50,875 nucleotides of DNA. Origin: an uncultured Lachnospiraceae bacterium. Lineage in GTDB: Bacteria; Bacillota; Clostridia; Lachnospirales; Lachnospiraceae. Below the pieces are notes generated by a model. The model saw only the letters and a list, made by a program, of their open reading frames with translations, made no database searches and was not told where the DNA came from. The first letter of the stretch is position 1, and every line of letters begins with the position of its first letter. The stretch covers positions 1 through 50,875 of the forward strand of contig CAMVRS010000008.1 of assembly GCA_947169935.1 (NCBI GenBank), in the 5' to 3' direction. Positions 7,893 to 15,564 of the stretch are shown piece after piece. The position numbers were made by a program, and so were the translations under genes.

Positions 7893-9169
7893 CGGCTTCG
7901 GATATCGCTGAATACATAAGGGAGCTTAAGAGCAGGGGGAGCAGGCCGGGGCTGGATGCGGTAAGCGCGCTGGCAGAGAAAATGGGCAATCCCCAGAGAG
8001 GGCTTAAAGCTGTCCATATAGCGGGGACCAACGGAAAAGGTTCTGTACTGGCTTATCTTTGCGCGGTATTGAAGGCCGCTGGGATAAAGAGCGGCTGCTT
8101 TTATTCGCCGGCGATGAAAGATGACCGCGAGACTGTATGTACAGGCGCAAGGCAGATAAGCTTAAAGGACTGGAATGGATACTGGGAAAAAATAAAGGCG
8201 GCGGAGGAAGAACTTGATTCTGAAGAGAAACCACTGCCTACTTTTTTTGAGGCCCTGACCGTGCTGGCTTTTATGTATTTCAGGGATAAAGGCTGTGAGA
8301 CCGCCATCGTTGAATGCGGTATGGGCGGTGCGGAGGATGCAACGAATATTCTCACCGATACGGCTGTCTGCGTTTTTACACCCATAGCCTGCGACCATAT
8401 GCAGTGGCTGGGAAATACCATTGAAGCCATAGCAGCGACAAAGAGCGGGATCATCAAGCCGGGAGCTTATGTGGTCAGTGCAAAGCAGAGAGCTTCCGTG
8501 AACCGTATCCTTAAGGAGCGGGCTGAAGAAGAGGGCTGCTGCTATACAGAAGCAGATATACCCGAAAAGATACAGTATTCGCTAAGCGCAACGTCGTTTA
8601 CTTTAAAGCCATACGGCAGGATAAGGATAAAACTGGAAGGCTCTTATCAGCCGGGAAATGCGGCTCTGGCAATAAAAGCAGTGGAAGCATTGCGTTCCGC
8701 CGGCTTTGATATAAGTGATAAGGCTCTTAAGGAAGGACTTAAGGATGCGGAATGGTACGGAAGATTTTCAATCCTGCATAAAAAGCCTTATATCATAGCG
8801 GACGGTGCCCATAATGAGGCGGGAGCCCTGGCTCTTAAGGAAAGCCTGGATATTTATTTTCCGGAAGGCGGATACATCCTGCTTATGGGCGTACTTAAGG
8901 ATAAGGAGTACGAAAAGATCATCCGCATACTGGGCAGCGGGGCTTCGTATCTGGTGACGGTTACCCCGCCCGGAAATCCCAGGGCGCTGGATGGTTACGA
9001 ACTGGCGGAATGCGGTGCGAAATATATAAAGAACACAACGGCTGCAGGCAGCGTTGAAGAAGGACTTGAAATGGCGCTGCTGCTTTCGGGCTGTGAAAAG
9101 CCCGTGATAGCCTGTGGATCGCTGTCATGGCTTGAAAGGCTTAAGGAAGCGGCCGGAACGCTGCGCTGA
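7889..9169 (+). CDS. folC: folylpolyglutamate synthase / dihydrofolate synthase
   Basis: This Mur-ligase-family enzyme ligates glutamate to dihydropteroate and/or folates using ATP. The product is 426 residues. The P-loop AGTNGKGS lies near residue 47, VECGMGGAEDATN follows in the ATPase core, and DGAHNEAG near residue 309 is the conserved motif of the C-terminal ligase domain. The ATG overlaps the previous stop (ATGA). It is followed by intergenic repeats, then folE. Clustering with folE and folBK supports a folate role. Whether it performs one or both reactions cannot be read from the sequence. Confidence 0.93.
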   Translation: MTASDIAEYIRELKSRGSRPGLDAVSALAEKMGNPQRGLKAVHIAGTNGKGSVLAYLCAVLKAAGIKSGCFYSPAMKDDRETVCTGARQISLKDWNGYWEKIKAAEEELDSEEKPLPTFFEALTVLAFMYFRDKGCETAIVECGMGGAEDATNILTDTAVCVFTPIACDHMQWLGNTIEAIAATKSGIIKPGAYVVSAKQRASVNRILKERAEEEGCCYTEADIPEKIQYSLSATSFTLKPYGRIRIKLEGSYQPGNAALAIKAVEALRSAGFDISDKALKEGLKDAEWYGRFSILHKKPYIIADGAHNEAGALALKESLDIYFPEGGYILLMGVLKDKEYEKIIRILGSGASYLVTVTPPGNPRALDGYELAECGAKYIKNTTAAGSVEEGLEMALLLSGCEKPVIACGSLSWLERLKEAAGTLR

Positions 9170-9170
9170 T

Positions 9171-9217
9171 GTCATCCTGAACGCGGTAATGTCATCCTGA
9201 GCGAAGCGAAGGATCTT
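9171..9217 (+). repeat. GTCATCCTGAGCG-family repeat, partial plus full copy
   Basis: A 10-base partial copy (9171-9180) precedes a full 27-base copy (9191-9217) directly after the folC stop codon. The arrangement mirrors the copies at 4-51. Confidence 0.9.
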
Positions 9218-9247
9218 ATTTATATTAAAAAAAAGGATTTCAAAAAC

Positions 9248-9811
9248 ATGGTAGACGAAAAAAAGATAGAAAAGGCGGTGCGCCTGCTCCTTGAGGGAAT
9301 GGGCGAGGATATTGAAAGAGAAGGGCTTAAGGATACTCCGAGACGCGTGGCGCGCATGTATGCGGAAACCCTTTCCGGTATGGATGAGAACGCTGCCGAT
9401 CATCTCTGCCGTACATTTTCTACCGAAAGCGATGATATGGTGCTGGAGCGGGATATCACATTCTTTTCTACCTGCGAGCATCATCTTATGCCCTTCTTCG
9501 GAAAGGTACATGTAGCATATATACCCGACGGCAAGGTGGCAGGACTTTCAAAGCTGGCCAGAACAGTGGAAGTATTTGCCAGACGCCTGCAGATGCAGGA
9601 ACGCATGACAGGACAGATAGCTGATGCATTGATGGATGAGCTGGATTGCAGCGGTGTAATGGTAATGGTGGAGGCAGAGCACACCTGCATGACCATGAGA
9701 GGCGTAAAAAAGCCCGGCAGCAGTACCGTGACCGTAGCTCTCAGAGGGGATTTCGAAGCTGACCCCGATCTGGAACAGCGTTTTTATGCAATGCTTGGTA
9801 AGAGCAGATGA
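9248..9811 (+). CDS. folE: GTP cyclohydrolase I
   Basis: This enzyme converts GTP to 7,8-dihydroneopterin triphosphate, the first step of tetrahydrofolate synthesis. The product is 187 residues, typical for FolE. The zinc ligands are visible: C76 and H79 in [12 protein letters not shown], and C147 in [32 protein letters not shown] is the conserved central helix. The ATG at 9248 follows an A-rich AAAAGGATTT segment. The stop overlaps folBK by 4 bases (ATGA at 9808-9811), so the two are translationally coupled. Confidence 0.97.
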   Translation: MVDEKKIEKAVRLLLEGMGEDIEREGLKDTPRRVARMYAETLSGMDENAADHLCRTFSTESDDMVLERDITFFSTCEHHLMPFFGKVHVAYIPDGKVAGLSKLARTVEVFARRLQMQERMTGQIADALMDELDCSGVMVMVEAEHTCMTMRGVKKPGSSTVTVALRGDFEADPDLEQRFYAMLGKSR

Positions 9812-10650
9812 CAATGGATGAGATACAGATAGAGGACCTTAAGATATACGGATATCACGGAGTGTATCCGGAAGAAGAAGCCCGGGGGCAGGATTTCGTT
9901 CTGTCTGTCAGGCTTTTTTTATCCCTGCAGGAAGCGGGGTTTGATGACGATCTGGATAAGAGCATATCCTATGAGGAGGTTTGTCTTTTTCTTAAAGGGG
10001 AGTTCAACAAAGAGCGCCATCAGCTTATAGAAACGGTTGCGGAGAGGCTTTCCGCGGCGCTCTTCTTAAAATACGACAGTCTTAAGGAGCTTGAGATAAA
10101 GGTATCCAAGCCGGATGCACCTATCGACGCGCAGTTTAAGAATGTCTCGGTCTGTATAAGGAGAAAGCGCCATACAGTATTTCTGGCTTATGGGGCCAAT
10201 GAGGGCAATTGTGAAAAGCAGATAGAGGACGGCCTTAAGATGATAGATGAGGATCCCTTCTGCGGAGTGGTAAAGAAGACGAAGCCTGTAATAACAACTC
10301 CTTACGGAGGGGTGGAACAGCAGGATTTTTATAACGGGGCAGCACAGATATGGACCCTGTATGAGCCTCACCGGCTTCTGGCATTTCTGCATAAGGTTGA
10401 AGAGGCGCAGGGACTTGACCGGAGCAGAAAGCAGCACTGGGGGCCCAGACCCCTGGATCTGGATATTATCTTTTATGATGATCTGATCCTGGATGATGCG
10501 GATCTGGTCATACCCCATCCCGATATGGCTGCCAGGGATTTTGTATTAAAGCCTCTTGCTGAGCTGGCTCCTTTTTACAGGCATCCCATAACAAAAAAGA
10601 CCGTGGCTGAGATGGCCGCGGCCTCGATGGAAAAACATATAGTATCTTAA
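9808..10650 (+). CDS. folBK: fused dihydroneopterin aldolase / HPPK
   Basis: This is a two-domain folate enzyme of 280 residues. Residues about 1-118 are FolB (dihydroneopterin aldolase), starting [18 protein letters not shown] and containing SYEEV and [10 protein letters not shown]. Residues about 123-280 are FolK (hydroxymethyldihydropterin pyrophosphokinase), with AYGANEGN and the hallmark [11 protein letters not shown]. It carries out the two steps around hydroxymethyl-dihydropterin. The usual neighbour folP (dihydropteroate synthase) is absent from this cluster. The gene ends convergently, sharing 4 bases with the end of the next minus-strand gene. Confidence 0.95.
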   Translation: MTMDEIQIEDLKIYGYHGVYPEEEARGQDFVLSVRLFLSLQEAGFDDDLDKSISYEEVCLFLKGEFNKERHQLIETVAERLSAALFLKYDSLKELEIKVSKPDAPIDAQFKNVSVCIRRKRHTVFLAYGANEGNCEKQIEDGLKMIDEDPFCGVVKKTKPVITTPYGGVEQQDFYNGAAQIWTLYEPHRLLAFLHKVEEAQGLDRSRKQHWGPRPLDLDIIFYDDLILDDADLVIPHPDMAARDFVLKPLAELAPFYRHPITKKTVAEMAAASMEKHIVS

Positions 10651-11714
10651 GGCGTAACTACCGCATCGGAAGCGCCCTGGAAGATCTGAACGTCTCCGCT
10701 GCCGTAAGTGGGGATCTGATAGATGGGTACATCGGAATTGAAATCCCTGAAATAAACATAGGTGGAGGTCAGCTGTATATCCTTCACCACGCCCGAACGA
10801 AGTATTTCTTCACCGGCGCCGTCCGTGCGGATGCGTTTGAAAGCATAATCATTGGCGCCGCTTTCATCTATGGTCTGGTAATAGATATATTCATCGTAAA
10901 GATTAAAAGTCTCGATACGCTCTGAACTCAGGGTGGTAACAGCGCCGCCGTAGAGAGGCATGCTCTTTAAGCTCATGTTATCGTCCATATCCAGGAAATA
11001 GAGGGTGCTGCCGTCTATGGTGGGTTCGTACATGTTGATATCGGCTATTTTGGTGACGCTGCCGCTGACCCCGTCCAGTGAATAGAGATAGTGGTCACCG
11101 GTCATGCCGGCATAGTATACGGAGGTGCCTGCGGCGCAGCCGGGCTTGACATGATCGTTCACCTTGACAGTGTCATCCCGGCCTTCGGTACTCATGCCGT
11201 TGAAAGTGACTTTAGGGGATACGGTGGTCTTTTCTTTCTGAACGTCAAAGTGGGTGTAGTAAAGGGTATTGCCCAGAAGCAGCAGACCGTCGGAAGTAAG
11301 GTTGGCAAGCATGATATTTCTTTTGCCGGCTTTGTCTACACGGTAGATGCCGCGGCCGTCACGTATATATCCCAGGCCTGACTGGCCTGCGCTGTCTTCG
11401 GAATAGTAGTATAAATAATTGCCTGCCGCATTAAGATATTGGGCGTTGGCACCGATGACTTTTTTTATATTGCTCTGGTCGGGATTCATGGAATAGATGC
11501 TGCCGCCGTCGTAGGGATTGGAGAAATAGACCTTGCCGGCTGATTCGCAGAAAGTACCGCCGTTATAAAGATTACCTGCGGTATTTCCGACGGTATCGGC
11601 GGGATTTTTGGGAATGGCTTTTAAAGCCTGCTTGAAATTGCTGATAATGACTATAAGCAGGATTATGACTATAGGGATTGCCACAACAATGGCGTTTTTG
11701 AGCTTTTTATTCAT
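10647..11714 (-). CDS. DUF5050-like membrane-anchored beta-propeller protein
   Basis: The product is 355 residues with an N-terminal transmembrane helix (about 9-27), so the bulk is probably extracytoplasmic. It is built of repeating short blades such as KVYFSNPYDGGSIYSMN, NYLYYYSE, NTLYYTHF, STLYFLDMDD and EYIYYQTID. This is the pattern of DUF5050/prolow-density-type propellers common in clostridia. No catalytic residues are evident. GGGGGG just before the ATG serves as ribosome site, and a consensus promoter lies at 11746-11775. Its end overlaps the end of folBK. Function unknown; a surface sensing or scaffolding role is speculative. Confidence 0.8.
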   Translation of the reverse strand: MNKKLKNAIVVAIPIVIILLIVIISNFKQALKAIPKNPADTVGNTAGNLYNGGTFCESAGKVYFSNPYDGGSIYSMNPDQSNIKKVIGANAQYLNAAGNYLYYYSEDSAGQSGLGYIRDGRGIYRVDKAGKRNIMLANLTSDGLLLLGNTLYYTHFDVQKEKTTVSPKVTFNGMSTEGRDDTVKVNDHVKPGCAAGTSVYYAGMTGDHYLYSLDGVSGSVTKIADINMYEPTIDGSTLYFLDMDDNMSLKSMPLYGGAVTTLSSERIETFNLYDEYIYYQTIDESGANDYAFKRIRTDGAGEEILRSGVVKDIQLTSTYVYFRDFNSDVPIYQIPTYGSGDVQIFQGASDAVVTP

Positions 11715-11745
11715 AAGCGTTCCCCCCGCGGACTTCTGTAATCAT

Positions 11746-11775
11746 ATTATATACAGTACATGATGTTAAGGTCAA
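11746..11775 (-). promoter_or_regulatory. promoter of the DUF5050-like gene
   Basis: On the minus strand, TTGACC (11775-11770) and TATAAT (11751-11746) are 18 bp apart, about 32 bases before the ATG at 11714. Confidence 0.75.
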
Positions 11776-11794
11776 TTGCATCTTTTTTGGCCTT

Positions 11795-11986
11795 ATGATG
11801 CCTACGGTGATGCCTACGGATTGCTTCGTTGCTACGCAACTCCCGCAATCCTACGAACATTCGCAATCCGCTGAAATGCTTGTAAAACAAGCATTTCGCT
11901 ACTTGCTCATGTTCGGGCGGGTCCCAAACTCATATGCCGGTTCATGCAAGCATGACCGTCATATGAGCTTTTGACCCTGGCATCAT
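11795..11986. repeat. multi-stem structured intergenic element with terminal inverted repeats
   Basis: Most of the 364-bp gap between the DUF5050-like gene and the hydrogenase is one structured unit. ATGATGCC (11795-11802) pairs with GGCATCAT (11979-11986). Inside are GGATTGC/GCAATCC (11818-11824/11845-11851) enclosing GTTGC/GCAAC, then CGAACAT/ATGTTCG (11854-11860/11909-11915) enclosing an 11-bp perfect hairpin (11873-11897). Last is GGGTC/GACCC enclosing CTCATATG/CATATGAG and TCATGC/GCATGA (11919-11977). A 12-bp tandem duplication, TGATGCCTACGG, opens it. No terminator U-run follows. It could be a MITE-like element or a structured RNA; no family is recognised. Confidence 0.75.
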
Positions 11987-12012
11987 TATACAAATTATCT
12001 GCAAATGTTTGA

Positions 12013-12041
12013 TTGATAAAAACATAGTTTTTTGTTATAAT
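12013..12041 (+). promoter_or_regulatory. [FeFe] hydrogenase promoter
   Basis: TTGATA (12013-12018) and TATAAT (12036-12041) are separated by 17 bp. A second TATAAT at 12043-12048 lacks a matching -35. The predicted start site (about 12048) excludes an in-frame upstream ATG at 12040 and supports translation from 12079. Confidence 0.8.
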
Positions 12042-12078
12042 GTATAATACTTGTGAGAAAACACCGGGAGGAAGTAAG

Positions 12079-13557
12079 ATGCTGCACGAGAATCCTTCGC
12101 TCGTGGATGTAAAGCAGGAAGTCTTATATCTGGTAGCGAAAGCCGAATTTGAGGGTAAACTTGATGAGGCGGTAGACAGGATACCTTACGAGATAGTTCC
12201 CGGACCGTTGCCGGCGTTCCGCTGCTGCGTATACAAAGAAAGAGAAGTGGTACGCGAGCGTATAAGCCTGGCGCGCAACAGGAATCCGCTTACCGGAGAG
12301 CCTTGCCATAATACCGTGCAGATACTGCCGGCGGCATGCGAGGGCTGTCCCATTACGCGTTTTGTCGTGACGGACAACTGCCAGAAGTGTATGGCAAAGG
12401 CGTGCTTCAATTCCTGTAATTTCGGCGCGGTCACGATAGAACGTGACAAGGCCCATATAGATCCCAACAAATGCCGTGAATGCGGCAAGTGCCATCAGGC
12501 CTGCCCTTACCACGCCATAGCGGATCTTCAGAGACCCTGCAAGCGCGCATGTCCCGTCGATGCCATCGGCATGGACGAGAACATGAGGGTGCATATAGAT
12601 GATGAAAAGTGCATACGCTGCGGCCATTGTATCGCCTCCTGCCCATTCGGGGCGGTATCGGATTCCTCGCGTATGATAGAAGTGATAGAAGCCCTTCGTT
12701 CGGGGAGGGAAGTATATGCTATGGTGGCGCCTGCCGGTGAAGGGCAGTTCGGACCGGGCATATCAATGGATTCTTTAAGGGATGCCATAAAGGAGCTGGG
12801 TTTTTCCGATATGGTTGAAGTAGCTCTGGGAGCCGATTACGTGGCTTACGAAGAGGCTAAGGAATGGGCGGAAGCAAAGAAAGAAGGCAAGAAGAAGACA
12901 ACTTCCTGCTGCCCGTCCTTTGTACATATGATAAACAGGCATTTCCCGCAGCTTGCAGAATGCATTTCCACCACAGTATCGCCTATGGCAGCAACCGCGC
13001 GACTGATACGCGCAAGACATCCGGAAGCGATGTGCATATTCATAGGACCCTGCATAGCAAAGAAGAGCGAGGCGGGACAATACCAGCATATACACGGCGA
13101 TAATGCCGATCTGGTGCTGACTTTTGAGGAACTGATGGCTCTCTTCAGGGCAAAGGATATAGTTCCCAAGCCTAAGGCATTGGAGAACCAGCAGGGCAGC
13201 AGATACGGAAAGAATTTTGCAAAGAACGGCGGTGTCATGGCTGCCGTGAAGGAAGCATATAAGGAAAGCGGAGCGGGTGATGAACTGAGTGTCTGTGCCT
13301 GCAACGGACCGGAGGAATGCAAGAAGGCGCTTACCCTTTTGAAAGTGGGCAGGCTGCCTGAAGATTTCATAGAGGGCATGATCTGTAACGGTGGCTGTGT
13401 TAACGGCCCGGGAAGTCTTAAGCCGGCGGCAAAGAGCGCGGCTGACAGGAATAAACTGGTAGCGGATATGGATGACCGCAACATCTCCGGAAGTATTGAC
13501 ATGAATAAAGATATTCATTTTGAGATGCACAGGGACAGAAAAGATGCTGCCAAATAA
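12079..13557 (+). CDS. [FeFe] hydrogenase, group-B-like, with N-terminal ferredoxin domains
   Basis: The product is 492 residues, soluble. Cys-rich 4Fe-4S ferredoxin segments (about 90-190; CRECGKCHQACP, CKRACPVDAI, CIRCGHCIASCP) precede the H-cluster domain. The three H-cluster loops are TSCCPSF (C277, C278), FIGPCIAKKSE (C325) and EGMICNGGCVNGPG (C436, C440). All four cubane ligands and the proton-relay Cys equivalent (C277) are kept. However, the loops differ from the classical MPCxxKKxE and CxxGCxxGGGQP, fitting the less-studied group B enzymes. It would reduce protons or oxidise H2 using ferredoxin (family knowledge). GGGAGGA precedes the ATG. The CheC-like and Mrp genes follow. Confidence 0.92.
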   Translation: MLHENPSLVDVKQEVLYLVAKAEFEGKLDEAVDRIPYEIVPGPLPAFRCCVYKEREVVRERISLARNRNPLTGEPCHNTVQILPAACEGCPITRFVVTDNCQKCMAKACFNSCNFGAVTIERDKAHIDPNKCRECGKCHQACPYHAIADLQRPCKRACPVDAIGMDENMRVHIDDEKCIRCGHCIASCPFGAVSDSSRMIEVIEALRSGREVYAMVAPAGEGQFGPGISMDSLRDAIKELGFSDMVEVALGADYVAYEEAKEWAEAKKEGKKKTTSCCPSFVHMINRHFPQLAECISTTVSPMAATARLIRARHPEAMCIFIGPCIAKKSEAGQYQHIHGDNADLVLTFEELMALFRAKDIVPKPKALENQQGSRYGKNFAKNGGVMAAVKEAYKESGAGDELSVCACNGPEECKKALTLLKVGRLPEDFIEGMICNGGCVNGPGSLKPAAKSAADRNKLVADMDDRNISGSIDMNKDIHFEMHRDRKDAAK

Positions 13558-13604
13558 TACAGCAGTAATAAAGCTGTGGCACTAATATTACGACAGGAGG
13601 GCAA

Positions 13605-14267
13605 ATGCTGATGGACAGCGCTGCTATTGATGCTGCAAAAAAGAAAGCGGGGCAGGCGGGCTTTAACGATATGGAGATATCCGCTATCGGAGAAGTGGCA
13701 AATATCACACTTGGTAATGCCATGACAGCCCTCAGTATGCTGTTAAATAACAATATAGATATCTCTACCCCTTTTGTTGAGATCAAGCAGAAAGGCGAGA
13801 TAGTCGAGGAACTTGCAGAGAGATCGGTAGTGACCCGGGTCGATTATGTGAAGGGACTTGACGGTTACAGCGTCCTTTTCCTGAAGGAAGATGACGTCAA
13901 GATAATGACGGATCTTATGATGGGAAGCGACGGACACGGAATGTTTTACGAGCAGGATCTTTCCGAGCTGCATTTAAGCGCCGTTTCTGAATCCATGAAC
14001 CAGATGATGGGTTCGGCCGCTACTGCCATGGGAATGATGCTGGATAAGCTGGTAGATATATCTACCCCGGCTACAAGCCAGGCAGATCCCGGCGGGTATC
14101 TGAATGATGCTTTCCCCAATGAGGAACGTTTTGTACAGATAAGCTTTGACGTAAAGATGGGCAAGCTGATCAGCACGCGCATGATGCAGCTTTATCCTTT
14201 TGGGCTGGCAAAGGCCATAGCAGATCTGTTTATAGTAAAAAAACATCAAACTGAAGGAGTGGCGTGA
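13605..14267 (+). CDS. CheC/FliY-type chemotaxis phosphatase-like protein
   Basis: The product is 220 residues, cytoplasmic. It contains two copies of the CheC/FliY phosphatase signature S-x3-E-x2-N followed about 22 residues later by P: SAIGEVANI...DISTP near residues 27-56, and SAVSESMNQ...DISTP near 126-155. In characterised relatives both sites dephosphorylate CheY-P. No CheY, CheD or flagellar gene is nearby, and it lacks the C-terminal FliN domain of FliY. GGAGGG lies 6 bases before the ATG. It sits 47 bp after the hydrogenase and 19 bp before mrp. It may act on a distant CheY or an unrelated receiver (inference). Confidence 0.87.
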   Translation: MLMDSAAIDAAKKKAGQAGFNDMEISAIGEVANITLGNAMTALSMLLNNNIDISTPFVEIKQKGEIVEELAERSVVTRVDYVKGLDGYSVLFLKEDDVKIMTDLMMGSDGHGMFYEQDLSELHLSAVSESMNQMMGSAATAMGMMLDKLVDISTPATSQADPGGYLNDAFPNEERFVQISFDVKMGKLISTRMMQLYPFGLAKAIADLFIVKKHQTEGVA

Positions 14268-14286
14268 TAAAGTACGCTGAAAAACA

Positions 14287-15126
14287 ATGAGTGAAGAATG
14301 TTCAAATAACTGCAGCAGCTGCGGTGAAAGCGGCTGCGCGTCTCGCAGGGATCCCTTTGCAAAAGATCCTGCCAATGCAGGATCGAATGTAGGACATATG
14401 ATAGCCGTTATAAGCGGTAAGGGCGGCGTGGGTAAATCCATGGTCACTGCCCTGCTCGCCAATGCTTTTTCAAAGAACGGAAAGAGCGCGGCTATACTGG
14501 ATGCGGATATCACTGGTCCGTCAATAGCCCGTATGTACGGTATACATGAACAGGCGGGCAGCGACGGAAAGAATGTGCTTCCTGCTGTGAGCAGGGGCGG
14601 CATCAGGATCATGAGCATCAATATGCTGCTGGAGCACGAGGACGATCCCGTTATATGGCGCGGTCCTGTCATTTCCTCTACGGTAAGGCAGTTCTGGACT
14701 GAAGTGGCATGGGGAGACGTTGATATGATGCTTCTGGATATGCCTCCGGGAACAGGTGATGTGCCTCTTACGGTATTCCAGTCGCTGCCGATCGAAGGCA
14801 TACTGGTGGTTACCTCACCCCAGGAGCTGGTATCCATGGTAGTGGGCAAGGCTGTCCATATGGCCCAGGCAATGAATGTGCCTATCCTGGGTATTGTTGA
14901 GAATATGTCTTACTTTGAATGTCCCGATTGCGGAAAGCGCCACGAGATATTCGGGCAGAGCAGGCTGGAGGAGGCGGCAGCTGCCTATGGTATAGAATTT
15001 TGTGCAAAGATCCCCATCATTCCCGATAACGCCGCATTATGCGACAGGGGATGTGCAGATGAACTGGATGAAAAGATACTGGGAGAATTAAGCCAGCAGC
15101 TTTACAATAAACTAAAAGGAGAATAA
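14287..15126 (+). CDS. mrp: Mrp/NBP35-family Fe-S cluster carrier ATPase
   Basis: This P-loop ATPase of the Mrp/ApbC/NBP35 family binds and transfers 4Fe-4S clusters. The product is 279 residues. The N-terminus has four Cys in CSNNCSSCGESGC, the NBP35-like arrangement. The deviant Walker A GKGGVGKS is near 44-51, followed by DADITGPSIARMYG and DMPPGTGDVPLT. The cluster-binding CPDC is near 212. The gene lies two genes after a multi-cluster [FeFe] hydrogenase, which would be a natural client (inference). The ribosome site is weak. It is followed after 3 bases by the SecB-like gene. Confidence 0.94.
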   Translation: MSEECSNNCSSCGESGCASRRDPFAKDPANAGSNVGHMIAVISGKGGVGKSMVTALLANAFSKNGKSAAILDADITGPSIARMYGIHEQAGSDGKNVLPAVSRGGIRIMSINMLLEHEDDPVIWRGPVISSTVRQFWTEVAWGDVDMMLLDMPPGTGDVPLTVFQSLPIEGILVVTSPQELVSMVVGKAVHMAQAMNVPILGIVENMSYFECPDCGKRHEIFGQSRLEEAAAAYGIEFCAKIPIIPDNAALCDRGCADELDEKILGELSQQLYNKLKGE

Positions 15127-15129
15127 AAA

Positions 15130-15561
15130 ATGAAGGATGTTAAAGTTACAGTAGGACCCACTAATATCAAGACGCTGGAATATAATAATACATACGGCGC
15201 TAAGAGCGGGGAGCAGATAAAAATGGGCGTGCAGACAAAGGTTGCCGTGCATCTTAATCCCGCTGCACCCACTACGGCAATGGCACACGTGCGTTTTGAG
15301 ATAGCAGATGAGGAGAAAAAATACGTCAGCATGGTTCTGGAGACCCTTACTCCCTTTACCGTGAGCACCTTTATCGACAATCTTGACGAGATGATAAAGA
15401 AGAATTACATGAGCGATGTTATGATCGCAGTTAACGAGAAGATCCGTATAGTTACTTCCATATGCGGTCTTGGCATACAGGTTCCCCCCATCAGCCTTCC
15501 TTACAGAGAGAATGAAGACGGGGATACTTCATTAGACAGCGAGATATTCACCAAATTATAA
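15130..15561 (+). CDS. small conserved protein, possible SecB-like fold
   Basis: The product is 143 residues, with no signal peptide or membrane helix. Its layout is beta-strands (KVAVHLNP, AHVRFEIAD, YVSMVLETLTPFTV) followed by a helix and an ending VNEKIRIVTSICGLGIQVPPISLPY-like segment. It resembles the SecB chaperone topology (xxFPYxRexI...PPLxLxP), but identity is too low to assert by eye. AAAAGGAG lies upstream. It sits between mrp and an ABC-F ATPase with very short gaps, suggesting one transcript. Function unknown. Confidence 0.65.
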   Translation: MKDVKVTVGPTNIKTLEYNNTYGAKSGEQIKMGVQTKVAVHLNPAAPTTAMAHVRFEIADEEKKYVSMVLETLTPFTVSTFIDNLDEMIKKNYMSDVMIAVNEKIRIVTSICGLGIQVPPISLPYRENEDGDTSLDSEIFTKL

Positions 15562-15564
15562 GAT

